NCBI RefSeq assembly: GCF_045207785.1
Contig: NZ_CP108777.1
Coordinates: 2,604,001 to 2,668,000 of the forward strand
Length of the DNA stretch: 64,000 nt
Source: Embleya sp045207785
GTDB lineage: Bacteria > Actinomycetota > Actinomycetes > Streptomycetales > Streptomycetaceae
Reading direction: 5' to 3'
Part shown: positions 44,324 through 52,762 of the stretch, one piece after another
Layout of the letters: every line of letters begins with the position of its first letter
Numbering within the stretch: position 1 is the first letter of the stretch
Notes under the pieces: model-generated
Seen by the model: only the letters and a program-made list of their open reading frames with translations
What the model was told of the DNA's origin: nothing
The model's database searches: none
Made by a program: the position numbers and the translations under genes

Positions 44324-45305
44324 CGGGACTGTCTCCCTTGTTCGTGGTGCCCACCCGCTGTGGACACCCGCATGGCCATGCACTACAGCGGAACCCGGAT
44401 CGTTCGCAGACCTGGTCATCTGACGTCCGTCGCCTCCTGGGTTCCGATCGAAGGAGTCAACGGCTTCCGGTGATCGCGCTCGATGGGATGCGCCCCCCGT
44501 GCTTGCCGGCCCGTGCGCGCTGCCGACTCGGTGACTGCCTTCTCAAGGGGATACGCGCCGGTACCACGCCGCGTTGAAGGGAACGCGGATCAAAAAAGAT
44601 CTTCGACCGGAAGCGAACTCGCCGGCTGCTGCCGTTTCCCACCGCCGCTGCGAACGCGAAGCGGCATTTCCGCGCGTTCACGAGCATCGCCGCATCCTCG
44701 TCGGCTGTCGTGGACTCACCGAATGGGATGACCGGAGGAAGAGGGCGGCGGCGGTGAAAGCGGACACCGCGGCGTACCCGTCGCCAGTGCCGCGTTCATC
44801 GATCCTCCCGGGCGGCCCGAGCGAGGGACTCGGAGAGCAGCGGCGCGTTCCGGTCGATCACCAGCAGTTGCCGCCACACGAGGCGGTGGACCGGTTCCAG
44901 CGCCGCGAGTCGGGGCAGACCGCACGCCAGGACACCTTCGAGGATCGGTCGGGGCTCCGGGAACGCGGCCGGCAGCGCCTCGACACACCGCTGTTCGCGG
45001 CCGCACGGATCCCGGGCCGCGAAGACCGGTTCCAGATTCGCCAACCGTGTTGCGCAGGGCGATGGCCGAGTGCTTAAACTCCGACCCGCCTCCTCGGCGG
45101 CCTGTTTCAGGACGCGGGTCTTCGCGACCCGGGCAGCGTCCGGGACCACCGGAGGGACCACGATCACCAGCCGCTCGGCGCCGACGTCACAGCACCATGG
45201 TCGAGTCGAATCGCCCTGACGGGCACATCGCGCCCTGTGCGCAGGCGCCGGCGTGAGCCGACCCCGAATCCGACGCCGACCCCGACCCGCCGTTCCGTGC
45301 CCGCT
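44324..45305. other. Gap; one uncertain minus-strand frame
   Basis: About 980 bases. The only protein-like frame is on the minus strand at 44796-45167 (IVVPPVVPDAARVAKTRVLK, LVWRQLLVIDRNAPLLSESL), without a ribosome binding site or known family. It could be a decayed gene. Elsewhere only Arg/Pro-rich shadows. Confidence 0.4.
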
Positions 45306-45824
45306 TTACGACGGTGTCAGGCCGCAGTTCCCGCCCACCCACTGCAGAACCGACTGGTAGGCCGTGGCGAAGCCACTGATGTCGTCCATCGTGCCGTGGT
45401 CGGCCCGTTGGTGCAGTTGGCGGTCGACGTTGTCGACGCTGCTCTCGATCGCGGCGGGCGCCTCCTTGTTCATGCGGTCCCACACCTCGATCGTCTGCGC
45501 GTCGGGTAGGCCGTTGTCGAGCTTGTCGTCGGTCGCCATGGCCTTGACGGCGTCGGCGCAGAAGGCCGCGTTGTCACCCGAGCCGCCTCCGGCCGACGTG
45601 GAAGCAGAAGGGAGCCGTGCCGTCGGCACACCCGAACCGGCGCCGGAGCCACCGTTGGTGGCGCCGCCCGACGTGCCCGCGGAGGTCGCACTCGGGACGG
45701 CGGCGCTCGGTTGCGCCGTCGTCGTCGCGGCGTCTGCGGTCCTGTGGTCCGACGACGACCCGCCGCACCCGGTGAGCGCCGCGGCCATCAGCACACCGCT
45801 CGCCACCACGATCACCCTGGACAT
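45306..45824 (-). CDS. Putative secreted lipoprotein
   Basis: A 172-residue protein, MSRVIVVASGVLMAAALTGC, with a lipobox LTGC directly after a hydrophobic segment. A Ser/Thr/Gly/Ala-rich linker of about 65 residues follows, then a compact C-terminal domain with two Cys (NAAFCADAVKAMATDDKLDN and VGGNCGLTPS) and helices IEVWDRMNKEAPAAIESSVD. It should be anchored to the outer face of the membrane. An alternative ATG lies five codons upstream (45839). Function unknown. Confidence 0.85.
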   Translation of the reverse strand: MSRVIVVASGVLMAAALTGCGGSSSDHRTADAATTTAQPSAAVPSATSAGTSGGATNGGSGAGSGVPTARLPSASTSAGGGSGDNAAFCADAVKAMATDDKLDNGLPDAQTIEVWDRMNKEAPAAIESSVDNVDRQLHQRADHGTMDDISGFATAYQSVLQWVGGNCGLTPS

Positions 45825-46009
45825 CCGATCGGTCGGCACAGGCCCACCTGATCCGGTTCGCGAACTTCCGTTCTATTGGCGGAAATCACGTTAACGGCGT
45901 GTGTTCCGAGCACAGTCACATTTGGGGGAATCGTGGGAGAACGCAGAAGGTCCCGGGTACCGCCCGCCCGGCGACCGGGCCATCCGGGACCGCGAGGGTG
46001 AAGGTGTCG

Positions 46010-46254
46010 TCACTTCCCTGGGTCGCTCCGGCCGGCCGGGTGGTCGTAGGCGCGCCGTACGGTCGGCAGCGCGGCGTTGCCCCCCTCGGCCCTGGCCCGT
46101 TCCCGTTCGGTCGGCGTCCACCGCGCCGGGTCGTACTCCGGCGGCGCTGCCGAGGTGCTCTGTTCTTCCGGACGGCGGCCCGCGCAGGGTTGTCGGGCCC
46201 CGGAAGGGACTCGGGGTCGACGAGATCGTGCTCAGGGACCGTTGGAGGCGGCAT
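46010..46254 (-). pseudogene. Small Pro/Glu-rich protein with one frameshift
   Basis: After GGGAGAGG the ATG at 46252-46254 opens MPPPTVPEHDLVDPESLPGP. Near 46170 the frame changes to EEQSTSAAPPEYDPARWTPT, AEGGNAALPTVRRAYDHPAG, ending at 46010. Joined, this gives about 80 residues. A one-base change in GTCCGGAAGAA restores it. Unknown family. Confidence 0.45.
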
Positions 46255-46559
46255 CGCCTCTCCCACGAGGGGGCACGGAGTCCGACGGAGAACCAAGGAC
46301 CGGGGTGGGAGCCGCACGTTGCGGCATGGGACGGGAGCAATCGCTCCGTCCGGAGAACGTGAAGCCTCTCAGCCCGTCGTTGGTGTTCGTGAAACCGTCC
46401 ACGATGGGTGGCAACTGGACGCTACGCCGAAACCAAGTGAGGTCACGCATGCGGAAGCACCGTACAAGATCGGACGCATTGTCGATGCGATGCGCCACGA
46501 GCGATACCGGTTCAGTCCCGTCAAGCGAGTCGGCATCCCCAAAAAGAAGTCGTTGATCA

Positions 46560-47363
46560 CGGTCAGTGCGGCGGCCCGGGTCTGTCCGAGGAGCGCGCCG
46601 AGCGCGCGGCCGTCCGCCGCGCCGCGTTCCCACAGCGCGACGCCGTCCTGGAGGTCGCGCACCGTGGGCACGGCCAACACGTACGGCGCGGTTTCGTCCT
46701 GGGCGTCCCAGAGCACTGTCATTTCCCGCCACACGAACAGCGTCGGTGCGATCACCAGACCCCGGCCGCCGAGCCGGATGTCGTGCTCCCTGGGATGGTG
46801 AAGTTCCAGGACCGGCGGATCCCAGCGGATGAGCGGTACGGACAACCCGGCCAACAGGCCTTCGACACCGCCGTCGAGCAGCGTGTGGGCGTAGTGGCTC
46901 CGGGCCGCCTCCAGGTGCGACCGCACCCGGTCGTGGAAGGGCGCGACCGTCACCTCGTGGCAGGCGCGCAGGGCCTCGGCGAACTCGCGGCGCGGTTCCA
47001 GGCCGCCGTCCAGGAAGTCGCGAACCCAGGTCGAGTACGCGGGGGCGAAGGTCAGATGCCCCAGTTCCTTGCGTAATCGCCCGCCGGGTACCGCGAGCAG
47101 GTTCTCGATGCCCTCGTCGAGGGAGGGTGAGTCCCCGACCAGCGTGCGCAGATCGAGGCCGGGGCCGCGGGTGGGCATCAGCGCGGTGAGCGGTCCCGGC
47201 GCCGCCATCCGCCCGGCCACCGCGCTGCGCCGGCTCGGAAGGGCAGCGGGCTGCGCGGAACGTGCAGCAGTTCCAGGCTGTGTTAGGTCTCGGCCGCCGC
47301 ACCGACCGTCGCGGCCAATCGGGTCGGCGCCAGGTCCTCCGCGGTGAAGTGGATCCGCAGCAC
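46560..47363 (-). pseudogene. Winged-helix (ArsR-type, DUF5937-like) regulator, broken
   Basis: GTG 47361-47363 after GGAG opens VLRIHFTAEDLAPTRLAATV. Two shifts near 47280 and 47230 lead to the frame reading LDEGIENLLAVPGGRLRKEL, RSHYAHTLLDGGVEGLLAGL, LELHHPREHDIRLGGRGLVI and RALGALLGQTRAAALTVIND. In relatives the recognition HTH follows directly; here it is replaced at about 46560 by unrelated sequence. The DNA-binding end is lost, so it cannot act as a normal repressor. Confidence 0.7.
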
Positions 47364-47620
47364 TCGTGTACTCCGATGATCGGGTGCGTTCCGTTGGTCG
47401 GGGTGTGTTCCGTCCGAGACGCCCTGTGGGGCCTCCCGTTGCCACGTCGTCGGGAGGACCACGACAGTGTGCGTCCTCGGCGGCGCTCGGACCAGAAGCA
47501 CACCATCGAGGTCACCCCCCCGCCTCGCAAGATCCCCGACTGTGAGCGTCAACCTCTGACGCAGGTTCAGGGCCCTGACGGCGAGGTTCGAATCGTACGG
47601 GGCGCCGGTAGCCTTGCCGG
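47364..47620. other. Intergenic, nothing recognised
   Basis: Divergent upstream region between the broken regulator and the 113-residue gene. Confidence 0.4.
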
Positions 47621-47962
47621 GTGAGCGAGAGTGAGCCACCGCTGCTTGCGGACGTCTATCCCGCGCTGGTCTCGTTCCTGGGCGCGGCGTTGGTCGCCGA
47701 GGGTGAGTCGGTCCTGGCACAGGTTGTGGAGCGGTTGCGGTTCCACGGCTGGTGCGGGTGCCGGCAGGGCTGCAATTACCTTCGGACAGGTCCCACGGCC
47801 CGGGCCGACAACGTGTGGGTCCATCTTGACGACGAGGAAGAGCCCCGCGTGTGGCTTCAACTCGACTGCGACCGCACCTCGTTCGTCGGGATGGAGATCT
47901 GCGAATTTGTGCTGGGTCCCGCACCGGCGCTCGATTCCGAACGGCCTGCCGGCGTGAAGTGA
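47621..47962 (+). CDS. Hypothetical protein, 113 residues
   Basis: A frame from GTG 47621: MSESEPPLLADVYPALVSFL, AEGESVLAQVVERLRFHGWC, GCRQGCNYLRTGPTARADNV, WLQLDCDRTSFVGMEICEFV. Three closely spaced Cys (C-x-C-x3-C) are notable. No signal peptide. The frame has normal codon use and no interruption. The ribosome binding site is weak. Function unknown. Confidence 0.6.
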   Translation: MSESEPPLLADVYPALVSFLGAALVAEGESVLAQVVERLRFHGWCGCRQGCNYLRTGPTARADNVWVHLDDEEEPRVWLQLDCDRTSFVGMEICEFVLGPAPALDSERPAGVK

Positions 47963-48331
47963 ACGGACGACACCGCGTCAACCCGGCGAGACACCCACCT
48001 CACGGCGAGTACGACCAGAGGCCGCCGGTGAGGAACCGGCCGCCACCGCGCCCGCCAGGAGGGCAGTGCCCATCGAGCCGGTGCCGACCATCGCGATGGC
48101 GGCGGGTACGCCGGGCCCGAGCCGAAGCGATACCCGAGGCCGGAAGAGGGCCGGCGTCGTCCGTGCCGGCGAGCCGCGCCTTGGACTTCTCGACGACGAC
48201 ATCGCCTTCGAGTGACGACGACGGTCGGGGCGCGGTGTCCATCGGGCGTCCTGCGCGCGCAGGTTGTCGTTGTCCTGGTTCGAGGGGAGGAACGGAGACT
48301 GCCCGGCGCGAGCCCGGGCAGGTCCCGGGGT
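47963..48331. other. Gap with a possible dehydrogenase remnant
   Basis: On the minus strand near 48020-48110 a frame reads AAIAMVGTGSMGTALLAGAV, the Rossmann start of ProC-like NAD(P) enzymes. Only about 30 residues are recognisable, with no start codon. Confidence 0.4.
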
Positions 48332-48577
48332 TCACCGGTTTTGGTGTGTGTTCTCGGAGCGCGTGGTGGGTCCTGGTACGAAGCGGTCGATCGAGTGGTA
48401 GTCCTCGTCGGTCGCGCCGTCCTGGGGGTCGCGGGTGATCGCGATGTAGACCGTTCCGTGCGTCGTCGACGTCCGCAGCGCGGTCCACTGGTCGAGGCCG
48501 TACTGGGCGTACTTATGCAACAGGACGGCCAGTTGGTCCCGGTCGGCGTCGGTGAACTCCTCGTTCGGTGTCGTCAT
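48332..48577 (-). CDS. Small hypothetical protein, 81 residues
   Basis: A frame from ATG 48575-48577: MTTPNEEFTDADRDQLAVLL, HKYAQYGLDQWTALRTSTTH, GTVYIAITRDPQDGATDEDY. It resembles a family of short acidic Streptomyces proteins without known role. An in-frame ATG further upstream (48628) adds only Gly/Arg-rich residues. Confidence 0.65.
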   Translation of the reverse strand: MTTPNEEFTDADRDQLAVLLHKYAQYGLDQWTALRTSTTHGTVYIAITRDPQDGATDEDYHSIDRFVPGPTTRSENTHQNR

Positions 48578-48754
48578 CGACACAACGTAGCCGGCGCCGG
48601 GCCGGCCTCTGTGACCGGCCCGAGGCACGTGGTGCCGGAAGCGCGGGCGCCCGCACCTGGACGACGAGGTCGGATCCTCCCAGGTCTACGACGCCGCGAG
48701 CGCGGAACTACGCCTGATCACCCGACTCTTGCACACGCGGATGCGGGCCACACA
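48578..48754. other. Intergenic, nothing recognised
   Basis: Short spacer between two minus-strand genes. Confidence 0.4.
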
Positions 48755-49031
48755 TCAAGGGTCGCTCGCCGACTGCTGCTCATCCGAGTCGATGTCGTCG
48801 TCGCGGTCCCGGTCGTCTTCGGGATCGGGCCACCGGCCGAAGGGCCCGGTGCCGCCGGGGCCCGTGCCGAGCACGCCCGGCCCATTCGTGCGGTACGGGT
48901 ACAGCGGGATCACGCCTGGGTTCTTCCGTCGAGTACCTGCCGCCGGAGCCGATCCATCAGCTCGGGGTCGGTGCCGCTGCCGGGACCGGTGATCCTCGCG
49001 GGCCGGGGCCGGGGTTCTCCGATTCCGCCAT
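48755..49031 (-). pseudogene. Small acidic protein with frameshifts
   Basis: From ATG 49029-49031 the frame starts MAESENPGPGP. A second frame reads ARITGPGSGTDPELMDRLRR, QVLDGRTQ, and a third reads VIPLYPYRTNGPGVLGTGPG, PEDDRDRDDDIDSDEQQSAS, ending at 48755. The pieces follow one another with single-base shifts near 48990 and 48910. Unknown family. Confidence 0.35.
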
Positions 49032-49060
49032 CGACGAGGGCGACATCACCGCTACGGCCT

Positions 49061-50068
49061 CTACCCGGTCGCGGTGAGCGCGCGAACGTCGGCGGCAGAG
49101 GGGACGCAGGCCCCTGCACACAAGTACGGTGGGACGGCTTGAACGGCCCAGGGGGAGAGGCCGCCCCCACAAGTCGTGCAGTTCTTGATCCGGGCGCGGA
49201 TGAGGCGTGTCTCGGTGTCTGCGACGCGGCGGAGCCGGAGCCCCTCGCGCTCCAAAGCGTGGCGCATGGCCAGAGCTTCGGTCGGATCCCAGTGGATTTC
49301 GTCGATCATCTCGGGGTCGAACAACCCGTCCAGGTAGGCGGCGTTCACGGGTTCGGCGGCGCCGTGTGCGGCGGCGGCCTTGGCGAGGAGGTCGGCGTGT
49401 GGGTCGCCCGCCATGCGTGCCGGGTCGCGATCGAGTTCCTCGCGGCGAGTCCCTCCGTACTCCCGGGCCATCCGGGCCGGTTCGTCGACATCGCAGTCGA
49501 CGAGATGGCGACGGCACCGAAAGATGTGTTCGTGGATCGGCCCGGCGGAACACCCGGGCACGGGGCAAAGCTCCGCGGCCCCGGCCTGGGTGAGGAACAA
49601 TGCGAAGCGCCGGATGTGGCAGGCGAAAACAACCTGGCACTGGGGGGTCAGGGACTCGACGGTCAGGACGGCGCCTCGTCCTTCGTCGGCCATGATGCCG
49701 CAGAGTTCCAGCACGGATCCGACGGGCACCGTGACGCCCAGCACTCGGGACGCGAACACCTCGGGTACCCACCGCGGGTCCCACTCGCGATCCGCCCACT
49801 CGAAGATGGCCTCGGGGAATGTGGCGCACTCGACCAAGAGATTGCCGAGCACGACGGAATCGCCCGGCTGCGCGGCACAGGGCCCCAGATCGTCGCGAGT
49901 GAGCGCGGTGTACTCCATGACCGATTCAACGAGCCGCCACCCGTTTGCGACGTACGCCGAACGCGTGACGTCCATCCACGTCGCCCATCTCGGACGCGCC
50001 CGTCCCGACTCGACGCCGGCCGAAATCGAAAGAACGCGCCGTGCTCGTCGATCCTTGGTCTTGCTCAC
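49061..50068 (-). CDS. Hypothetical Cys-rich protein
   Basis: A 335-residue protein from GTG 50066-50068 (VSKTKDRRARRVLSISAGVE). Segments: WATWMDVTRSAYVANGWRLV, VVLGNLLVECATFPEAIFEW, SVLELCGIMADEGRGAVLTV, CQVVFACHIRRFALFLTQAG, CPVPGCSAGPIHEHIFRCRR (possible zinc site), and NCTTCGGGLSPWAVQAVPPY near the end (CxxC). No membrane span. It lies 36 bases downstream of the helicase gene on the same strand. Unknown family. Confidence 0.65.
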   Translation of the reverse strand: MSKTKDRRARRVLSISAGVESGRARPRWATWMDVTRSAYVANGWRLVESVMEYTALTRDDLGPCAAQPGDSVVLGNLLVECATFPEAIFEWADREWDPRWVPEVFASRVLGVTVPVGSVLELCGIMADEGRGAVLTVESLTPQCQVVFACHIRRFALFLTQAGAAELCPVPGCSAGPIHEHIFRCRRHLVDCDVDEPARMAREYGGTRREELDRDPARMAGDPHADLLAKAAAAHGAAEPVNAAYLDGLFDPEMIDEIHWDPTEALAMRHALEREGLRLRRVADTETRLIRARIKNCTTCGGGLSPWAVQAVPPYLCAGACVPSAADVRALTATG

Positions 50069-50103
50069 GAGAACTCGCGAACCCCCGCCGCGACAACCTT
50101 CAC

Positions 50104-51290
50104 CTACGTCCACCGCATCCCGAGTGCGGTGAGCACATCGACACGATCCGCCGCCCACGTGGCACGCCGCTGCCGCGCATTGGCGAGCGCGACACCCAAC
50201 TTCACCTGGTGCGCCCCACCGCCCGCCTCGACGGTCTCGACGTGCTTGCGCGGCACGGTCAGATGCCCTTCCCGCTCGCGGAACGCGGCCGCCGCGGCCA
50301 AGGTGAGCGCCCACCGGTCCACCGCCGCCGCGCGCTGCGCCGGGACCTCGGCCACCTCGACGCCCACCCCCGCCAACGCCTCCCGCTGCGCCGGCGACAG
50401 GCTCGCCCCGCTGCGCCGTTGCCGTTCAAGCCAGGCGCCGACGTCCTCGCCGCCGACGGTGTGTCCGGGCACCAGTTCGTCGAGGCTTCCGCCGCTCTCG
50501 ACGTGCAGTCGTACCGTCGTGAGTATGCGTTGCCAGTCCAGGGACCATCGCTGGGCGGGGTCGTCGCGTCCGGCAGGGTTGCGGTGCGGCCCTCGTGGGG
50601 TTCCTGACGCAGGACCCTGCCGATGGCCTGGACGATCTCGATCACGCTCAGTTTGGGGTCCATGAACGCGACCGCGTCGGCCCTGAGGTCGACGCCTTCG
50701 GCGAGCACGCGCACGTTGGAGAGCACCGCCCGCCGGGTCATCACCTCGCCCCGGTCGGGGAGTTCGAAGAGTTTGGCGGGTTCGGGTCGGTCGGTGTGCG
50801 CGGCGAAGTCGCCCAGCACCCGCCGCCGGTGCTCGGCCTCGTGTTCGCCGCACAGCCAGTCCGCCCACACCGCCGCCGGATACCGCAGCGGGTCCGCCTC
50901 GTGGAGCCGCTGCGCGACGGCGGGCAGGGTCTCCGCGCACGCCTCGGCTTCGGCGGTGCGGGCGTGGTAGGCGATCACCGTGCTCAACGCCTGGTCGGCG
51001 GCGACTCGCAGCACGGCGGCCTGCAGGGCGGCCAGGCGCGCGGCCCGGTACTCCTCGACCTCCTCCAGTGTCCGTCGGCCCGGGCCCGATTGAGGTCGAG
51101 ACCGCCGGCCGTGGCCAGACCCTGGACGGTGGGGTCGGCGACGTCGACCACCACGATCCGCGGCCTTGCGAGCAGGCCCAGACGCACCCCGGCCGCGAGT
51201 TCCAGCCGATGGACGGTAGGGCCGAAGATCCGTTCGTCCTCCACCAGTACGCGACGCATGCCCCTGTGTGTCAATTCGAACACAATGGGT
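50104..51290 (-). pseudogene. DEAH helicase with helicase-associated domains, frameshifted and 5'-truncated
   Basis: From about 51290 the frame reads RRVLVEDERIFGPTVHRLEL and RLGLLARPRIVVVDVADPTV. After a shift near 51075 it reads AADQALSTVIAYHARTAEAE, MTRRAVLSNVRVLAEGVDLR, IEIVQAIGRVLRQEPHEGRT (helicase motif VI). After a second shift near 50595 come HA repeats: LDWQRILTTVRLHVESGGSL, REGHLTVPRKHVETV, ATWAADRVDVLTALGMRW. The first helicase lobe (Walker A, DEAH) is missing. Such proteins are often accessory or phage-linked. Confidence 0.75.
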
Positions 51291-51399
51291 GACCGTGGAT
51301 CATGCGAGCACGTCGAGCCGCCTCACCTTCGCATCCGTGAGCCGGATCCCCCCGCCGCCACGTTCTCGACGAGGTGGTCGGGGTTTCCCGTGCCGGGGG

Positions 51400-51460
51400 A
51401 TGGCCGGCATGTGCGGACTGGTTGTTGACCCATTTGCCCAGCTGTCCTTGGGCGAGTGAT
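51400..51460 (-). pseudogene. Short helicase-associated-repeat remnant
   Basis: The minus-strand frame reads SLAQGQLGKWVNNQ, the conserved start of an HA linker helix (compare LGKWVNNRRTRR at about 29000). Nothing else of that gene remains. Confidence 0.45.
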
Positions 51461-51473
51461 TACGGTGGCCGCT

Positions 51474-52664
51474 TCACCAGCGGTCGACCGCGGTCCCCCT
51501 GTCCCGCCTGCCGGTGACCATGTGGGACAGCGCGCCACGCAAAGGGCCCCGCTGGGCCGAAACGTCGTCGCGGCCGGGGGGCAGTACCCGGCCATCCTTG
51601 CCGACGTACTGGAGCGTGAAGGGTTCGAACCCAGCGGCCGCCGGCCTGGCATCGACCCCGCTCGCCTTCCACCTCTCCCAACCGGGCAGGAGTTCGGACC
51701 ACTGGTGGACCTTCCCTTGCGTGCCCAGCGCCCCACCGAAGGAAAACTCACGGGACGGACCCGGATGCCGTGCCGCGGCGAGATTGGGTGCCATGCCCAG
51801 CGTTCCCCGCTCGTCCAGCCCCTGGGCCAGTCTCAGGCGACTGAAGACGCCGGCCGAGAAGCGGTGAGCACGATCGGCGTTCATGACGACGTCGGCCGAC
51901 AGTTCGGCGATCGTCTCCGGTGGCGTCGAGGCCGCGTACTCGCCGGCGGCCGCGACGAGTTGCCGGGGCGGGGGGCCGCCCCGGGGGTCGCAAAGAAGCA
52001 AGAGATCCTCGCCCAGATTGGTCTCGCGTTCCGCCAACGAACCGCCCCACTCCCAACCCGGGAGTGCGCCGTGGGCTGCGGCGTGCCCGCCCTCATGAGC
52101 TCCGTAGGCCGCAGGGGAGGGGCCCCCGAGCCTCGCCTGCAGCGGCGTGCGAGGTGTCTGCTGGTTTTGGGCTTGATCCCACGACCGGGTGCCGAAGTAT
52201 CGCTCGTTCATGTACACGGTTCCGTCGGCCGGGTCGTAACGACCCAGCGTCCAATTCTGCCCCTCGGGCGTCGCTTCGGGCGCGCCCAGATCACAGCCGG
52301 CGAACCTGTTGAGCGCCATCCCAGGGAAGCACATCGCCGACATGAGCAGCCCTCTGCCGAATACACGCGCCGGGTTGTAGTGCACCCCGCCGAAATCGAC
52401 TTCGATCGGTTGGGGAAGCACGCTTGCGAAGGCATCCTCGAATTCCCTCGCCAAAACCTTGCTGTTCGTTGACGGCCCCAGCCATGAGTTGACCCGCGAA
52501 CTCAACGAACGCAGGTGGCTGAAGCGACTCGTTTCCCCTACGGCCGGAGCGCCCCGGCGCTCGTGGAGCCGGTCGTGGACCCCAAGCACAGACTCGTGCG
52601 AAATGCCTGCCCCCTGGTGCTTCGTTCGGTCATATGACGGACTTACGCGAACCTTCAGACACAT
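51474..52664 (-). CDS. Unknown protein with HEGGH putative metallopeptidase motif
   Basis: A protein of up to 396 residues. The central part carries YGAHEGGHAAAHG, an HEXXH-type zinc motif, and about 70-90 residues later ETIAELSADVVMN, which could give the third, Glu ligand as in gluzincins. Other segments: LAREFEDAFASVLPQPIEVD, GGVHYNPARVFGRGLLMSAM, GRYDPADGTVYMNERYFGTR, GFEPFTLQYVGKDGRVLPPG. No signal peptide. The start is uncertain; ATG 52662-52664 has a poor binding site and its first codons overlap a dehydrogenase remnant. Could be a toxin or minor structural protein, but no family was recognised. Confidence 0.6.
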   Translation of the reverse strand: MCLKVRVSPSYDRTKHQGAGISHESVLGVHDRLHERRGAPAVGETSRFSHLRSLSSRVNSWLGPSTNSKVLAREFEDAFASVLPQPIEVDFGGVHYNPARVFGRGLLMSAMCFPGMALNRFAGCDLGAPEATPEGQNWTLGRYDPADGTVYMNERYFGTRSWDQAQNQQTPRTPLQARLGGPSPAAYGAHEGGHAAAHGALPGWEWGGSLAERETNLGEDLLLLCDPRGGPPPRQLVAAAGEYAASTPPETIAELSADVVMNADRAHRFSAGVFSRLRLAQGLDERGTLGMAPNLAAARHPGPSREFSFGGALGTQGKVHQWSELLPGWERWKASGVDARPAAAGFEPFTLQYVGKDGRVLPPGRDDVSAQRGPLRGALSHMVTGRRDRGTAVDRW

Positions 52665-52762
52665 CCCCCCGGACCGGCGACCCGGCCGCGCGCAGGCGCG
52701 GCGAGGTGACGGCCGGGAGCACCGGTGCCGCCCGTGACGAGGACGGTGGTGGAGGGCTTCAT
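52640..52762 (-). pseudogene. NAD(P)-binding (atypical SDR) protein N-terminal fragment
   Basis: The ATG at 52760-52762 overlaps the MMPL stop (ATGA). The frame reads MKPSTTVLVTGGTGAPGRHL and, after a shift, PRLRAAGSPVR, equal to the start of NmrA-like SDR proteins (TVLVTGGTG-LGRHL-PRLRAAG). It is cut off after about 30 residues. The four-base overlap shows that the lost gene was once coupled to the exporter. Confidence 0.65.

Noticed and set aside
44796..45167. A 123-codon minus-strand ORF
   Set aside because: Partly protein-like, but without a binding site, family or supporting context. Left as a note in the gap entry.
49000..50665. An 817-codon plus-strand ORF covering 48212-50665
   Set aside because: Antisense to the Cys-rich and helicase genes, with low-complexity composition. 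The opposite strand has consistent family signals.
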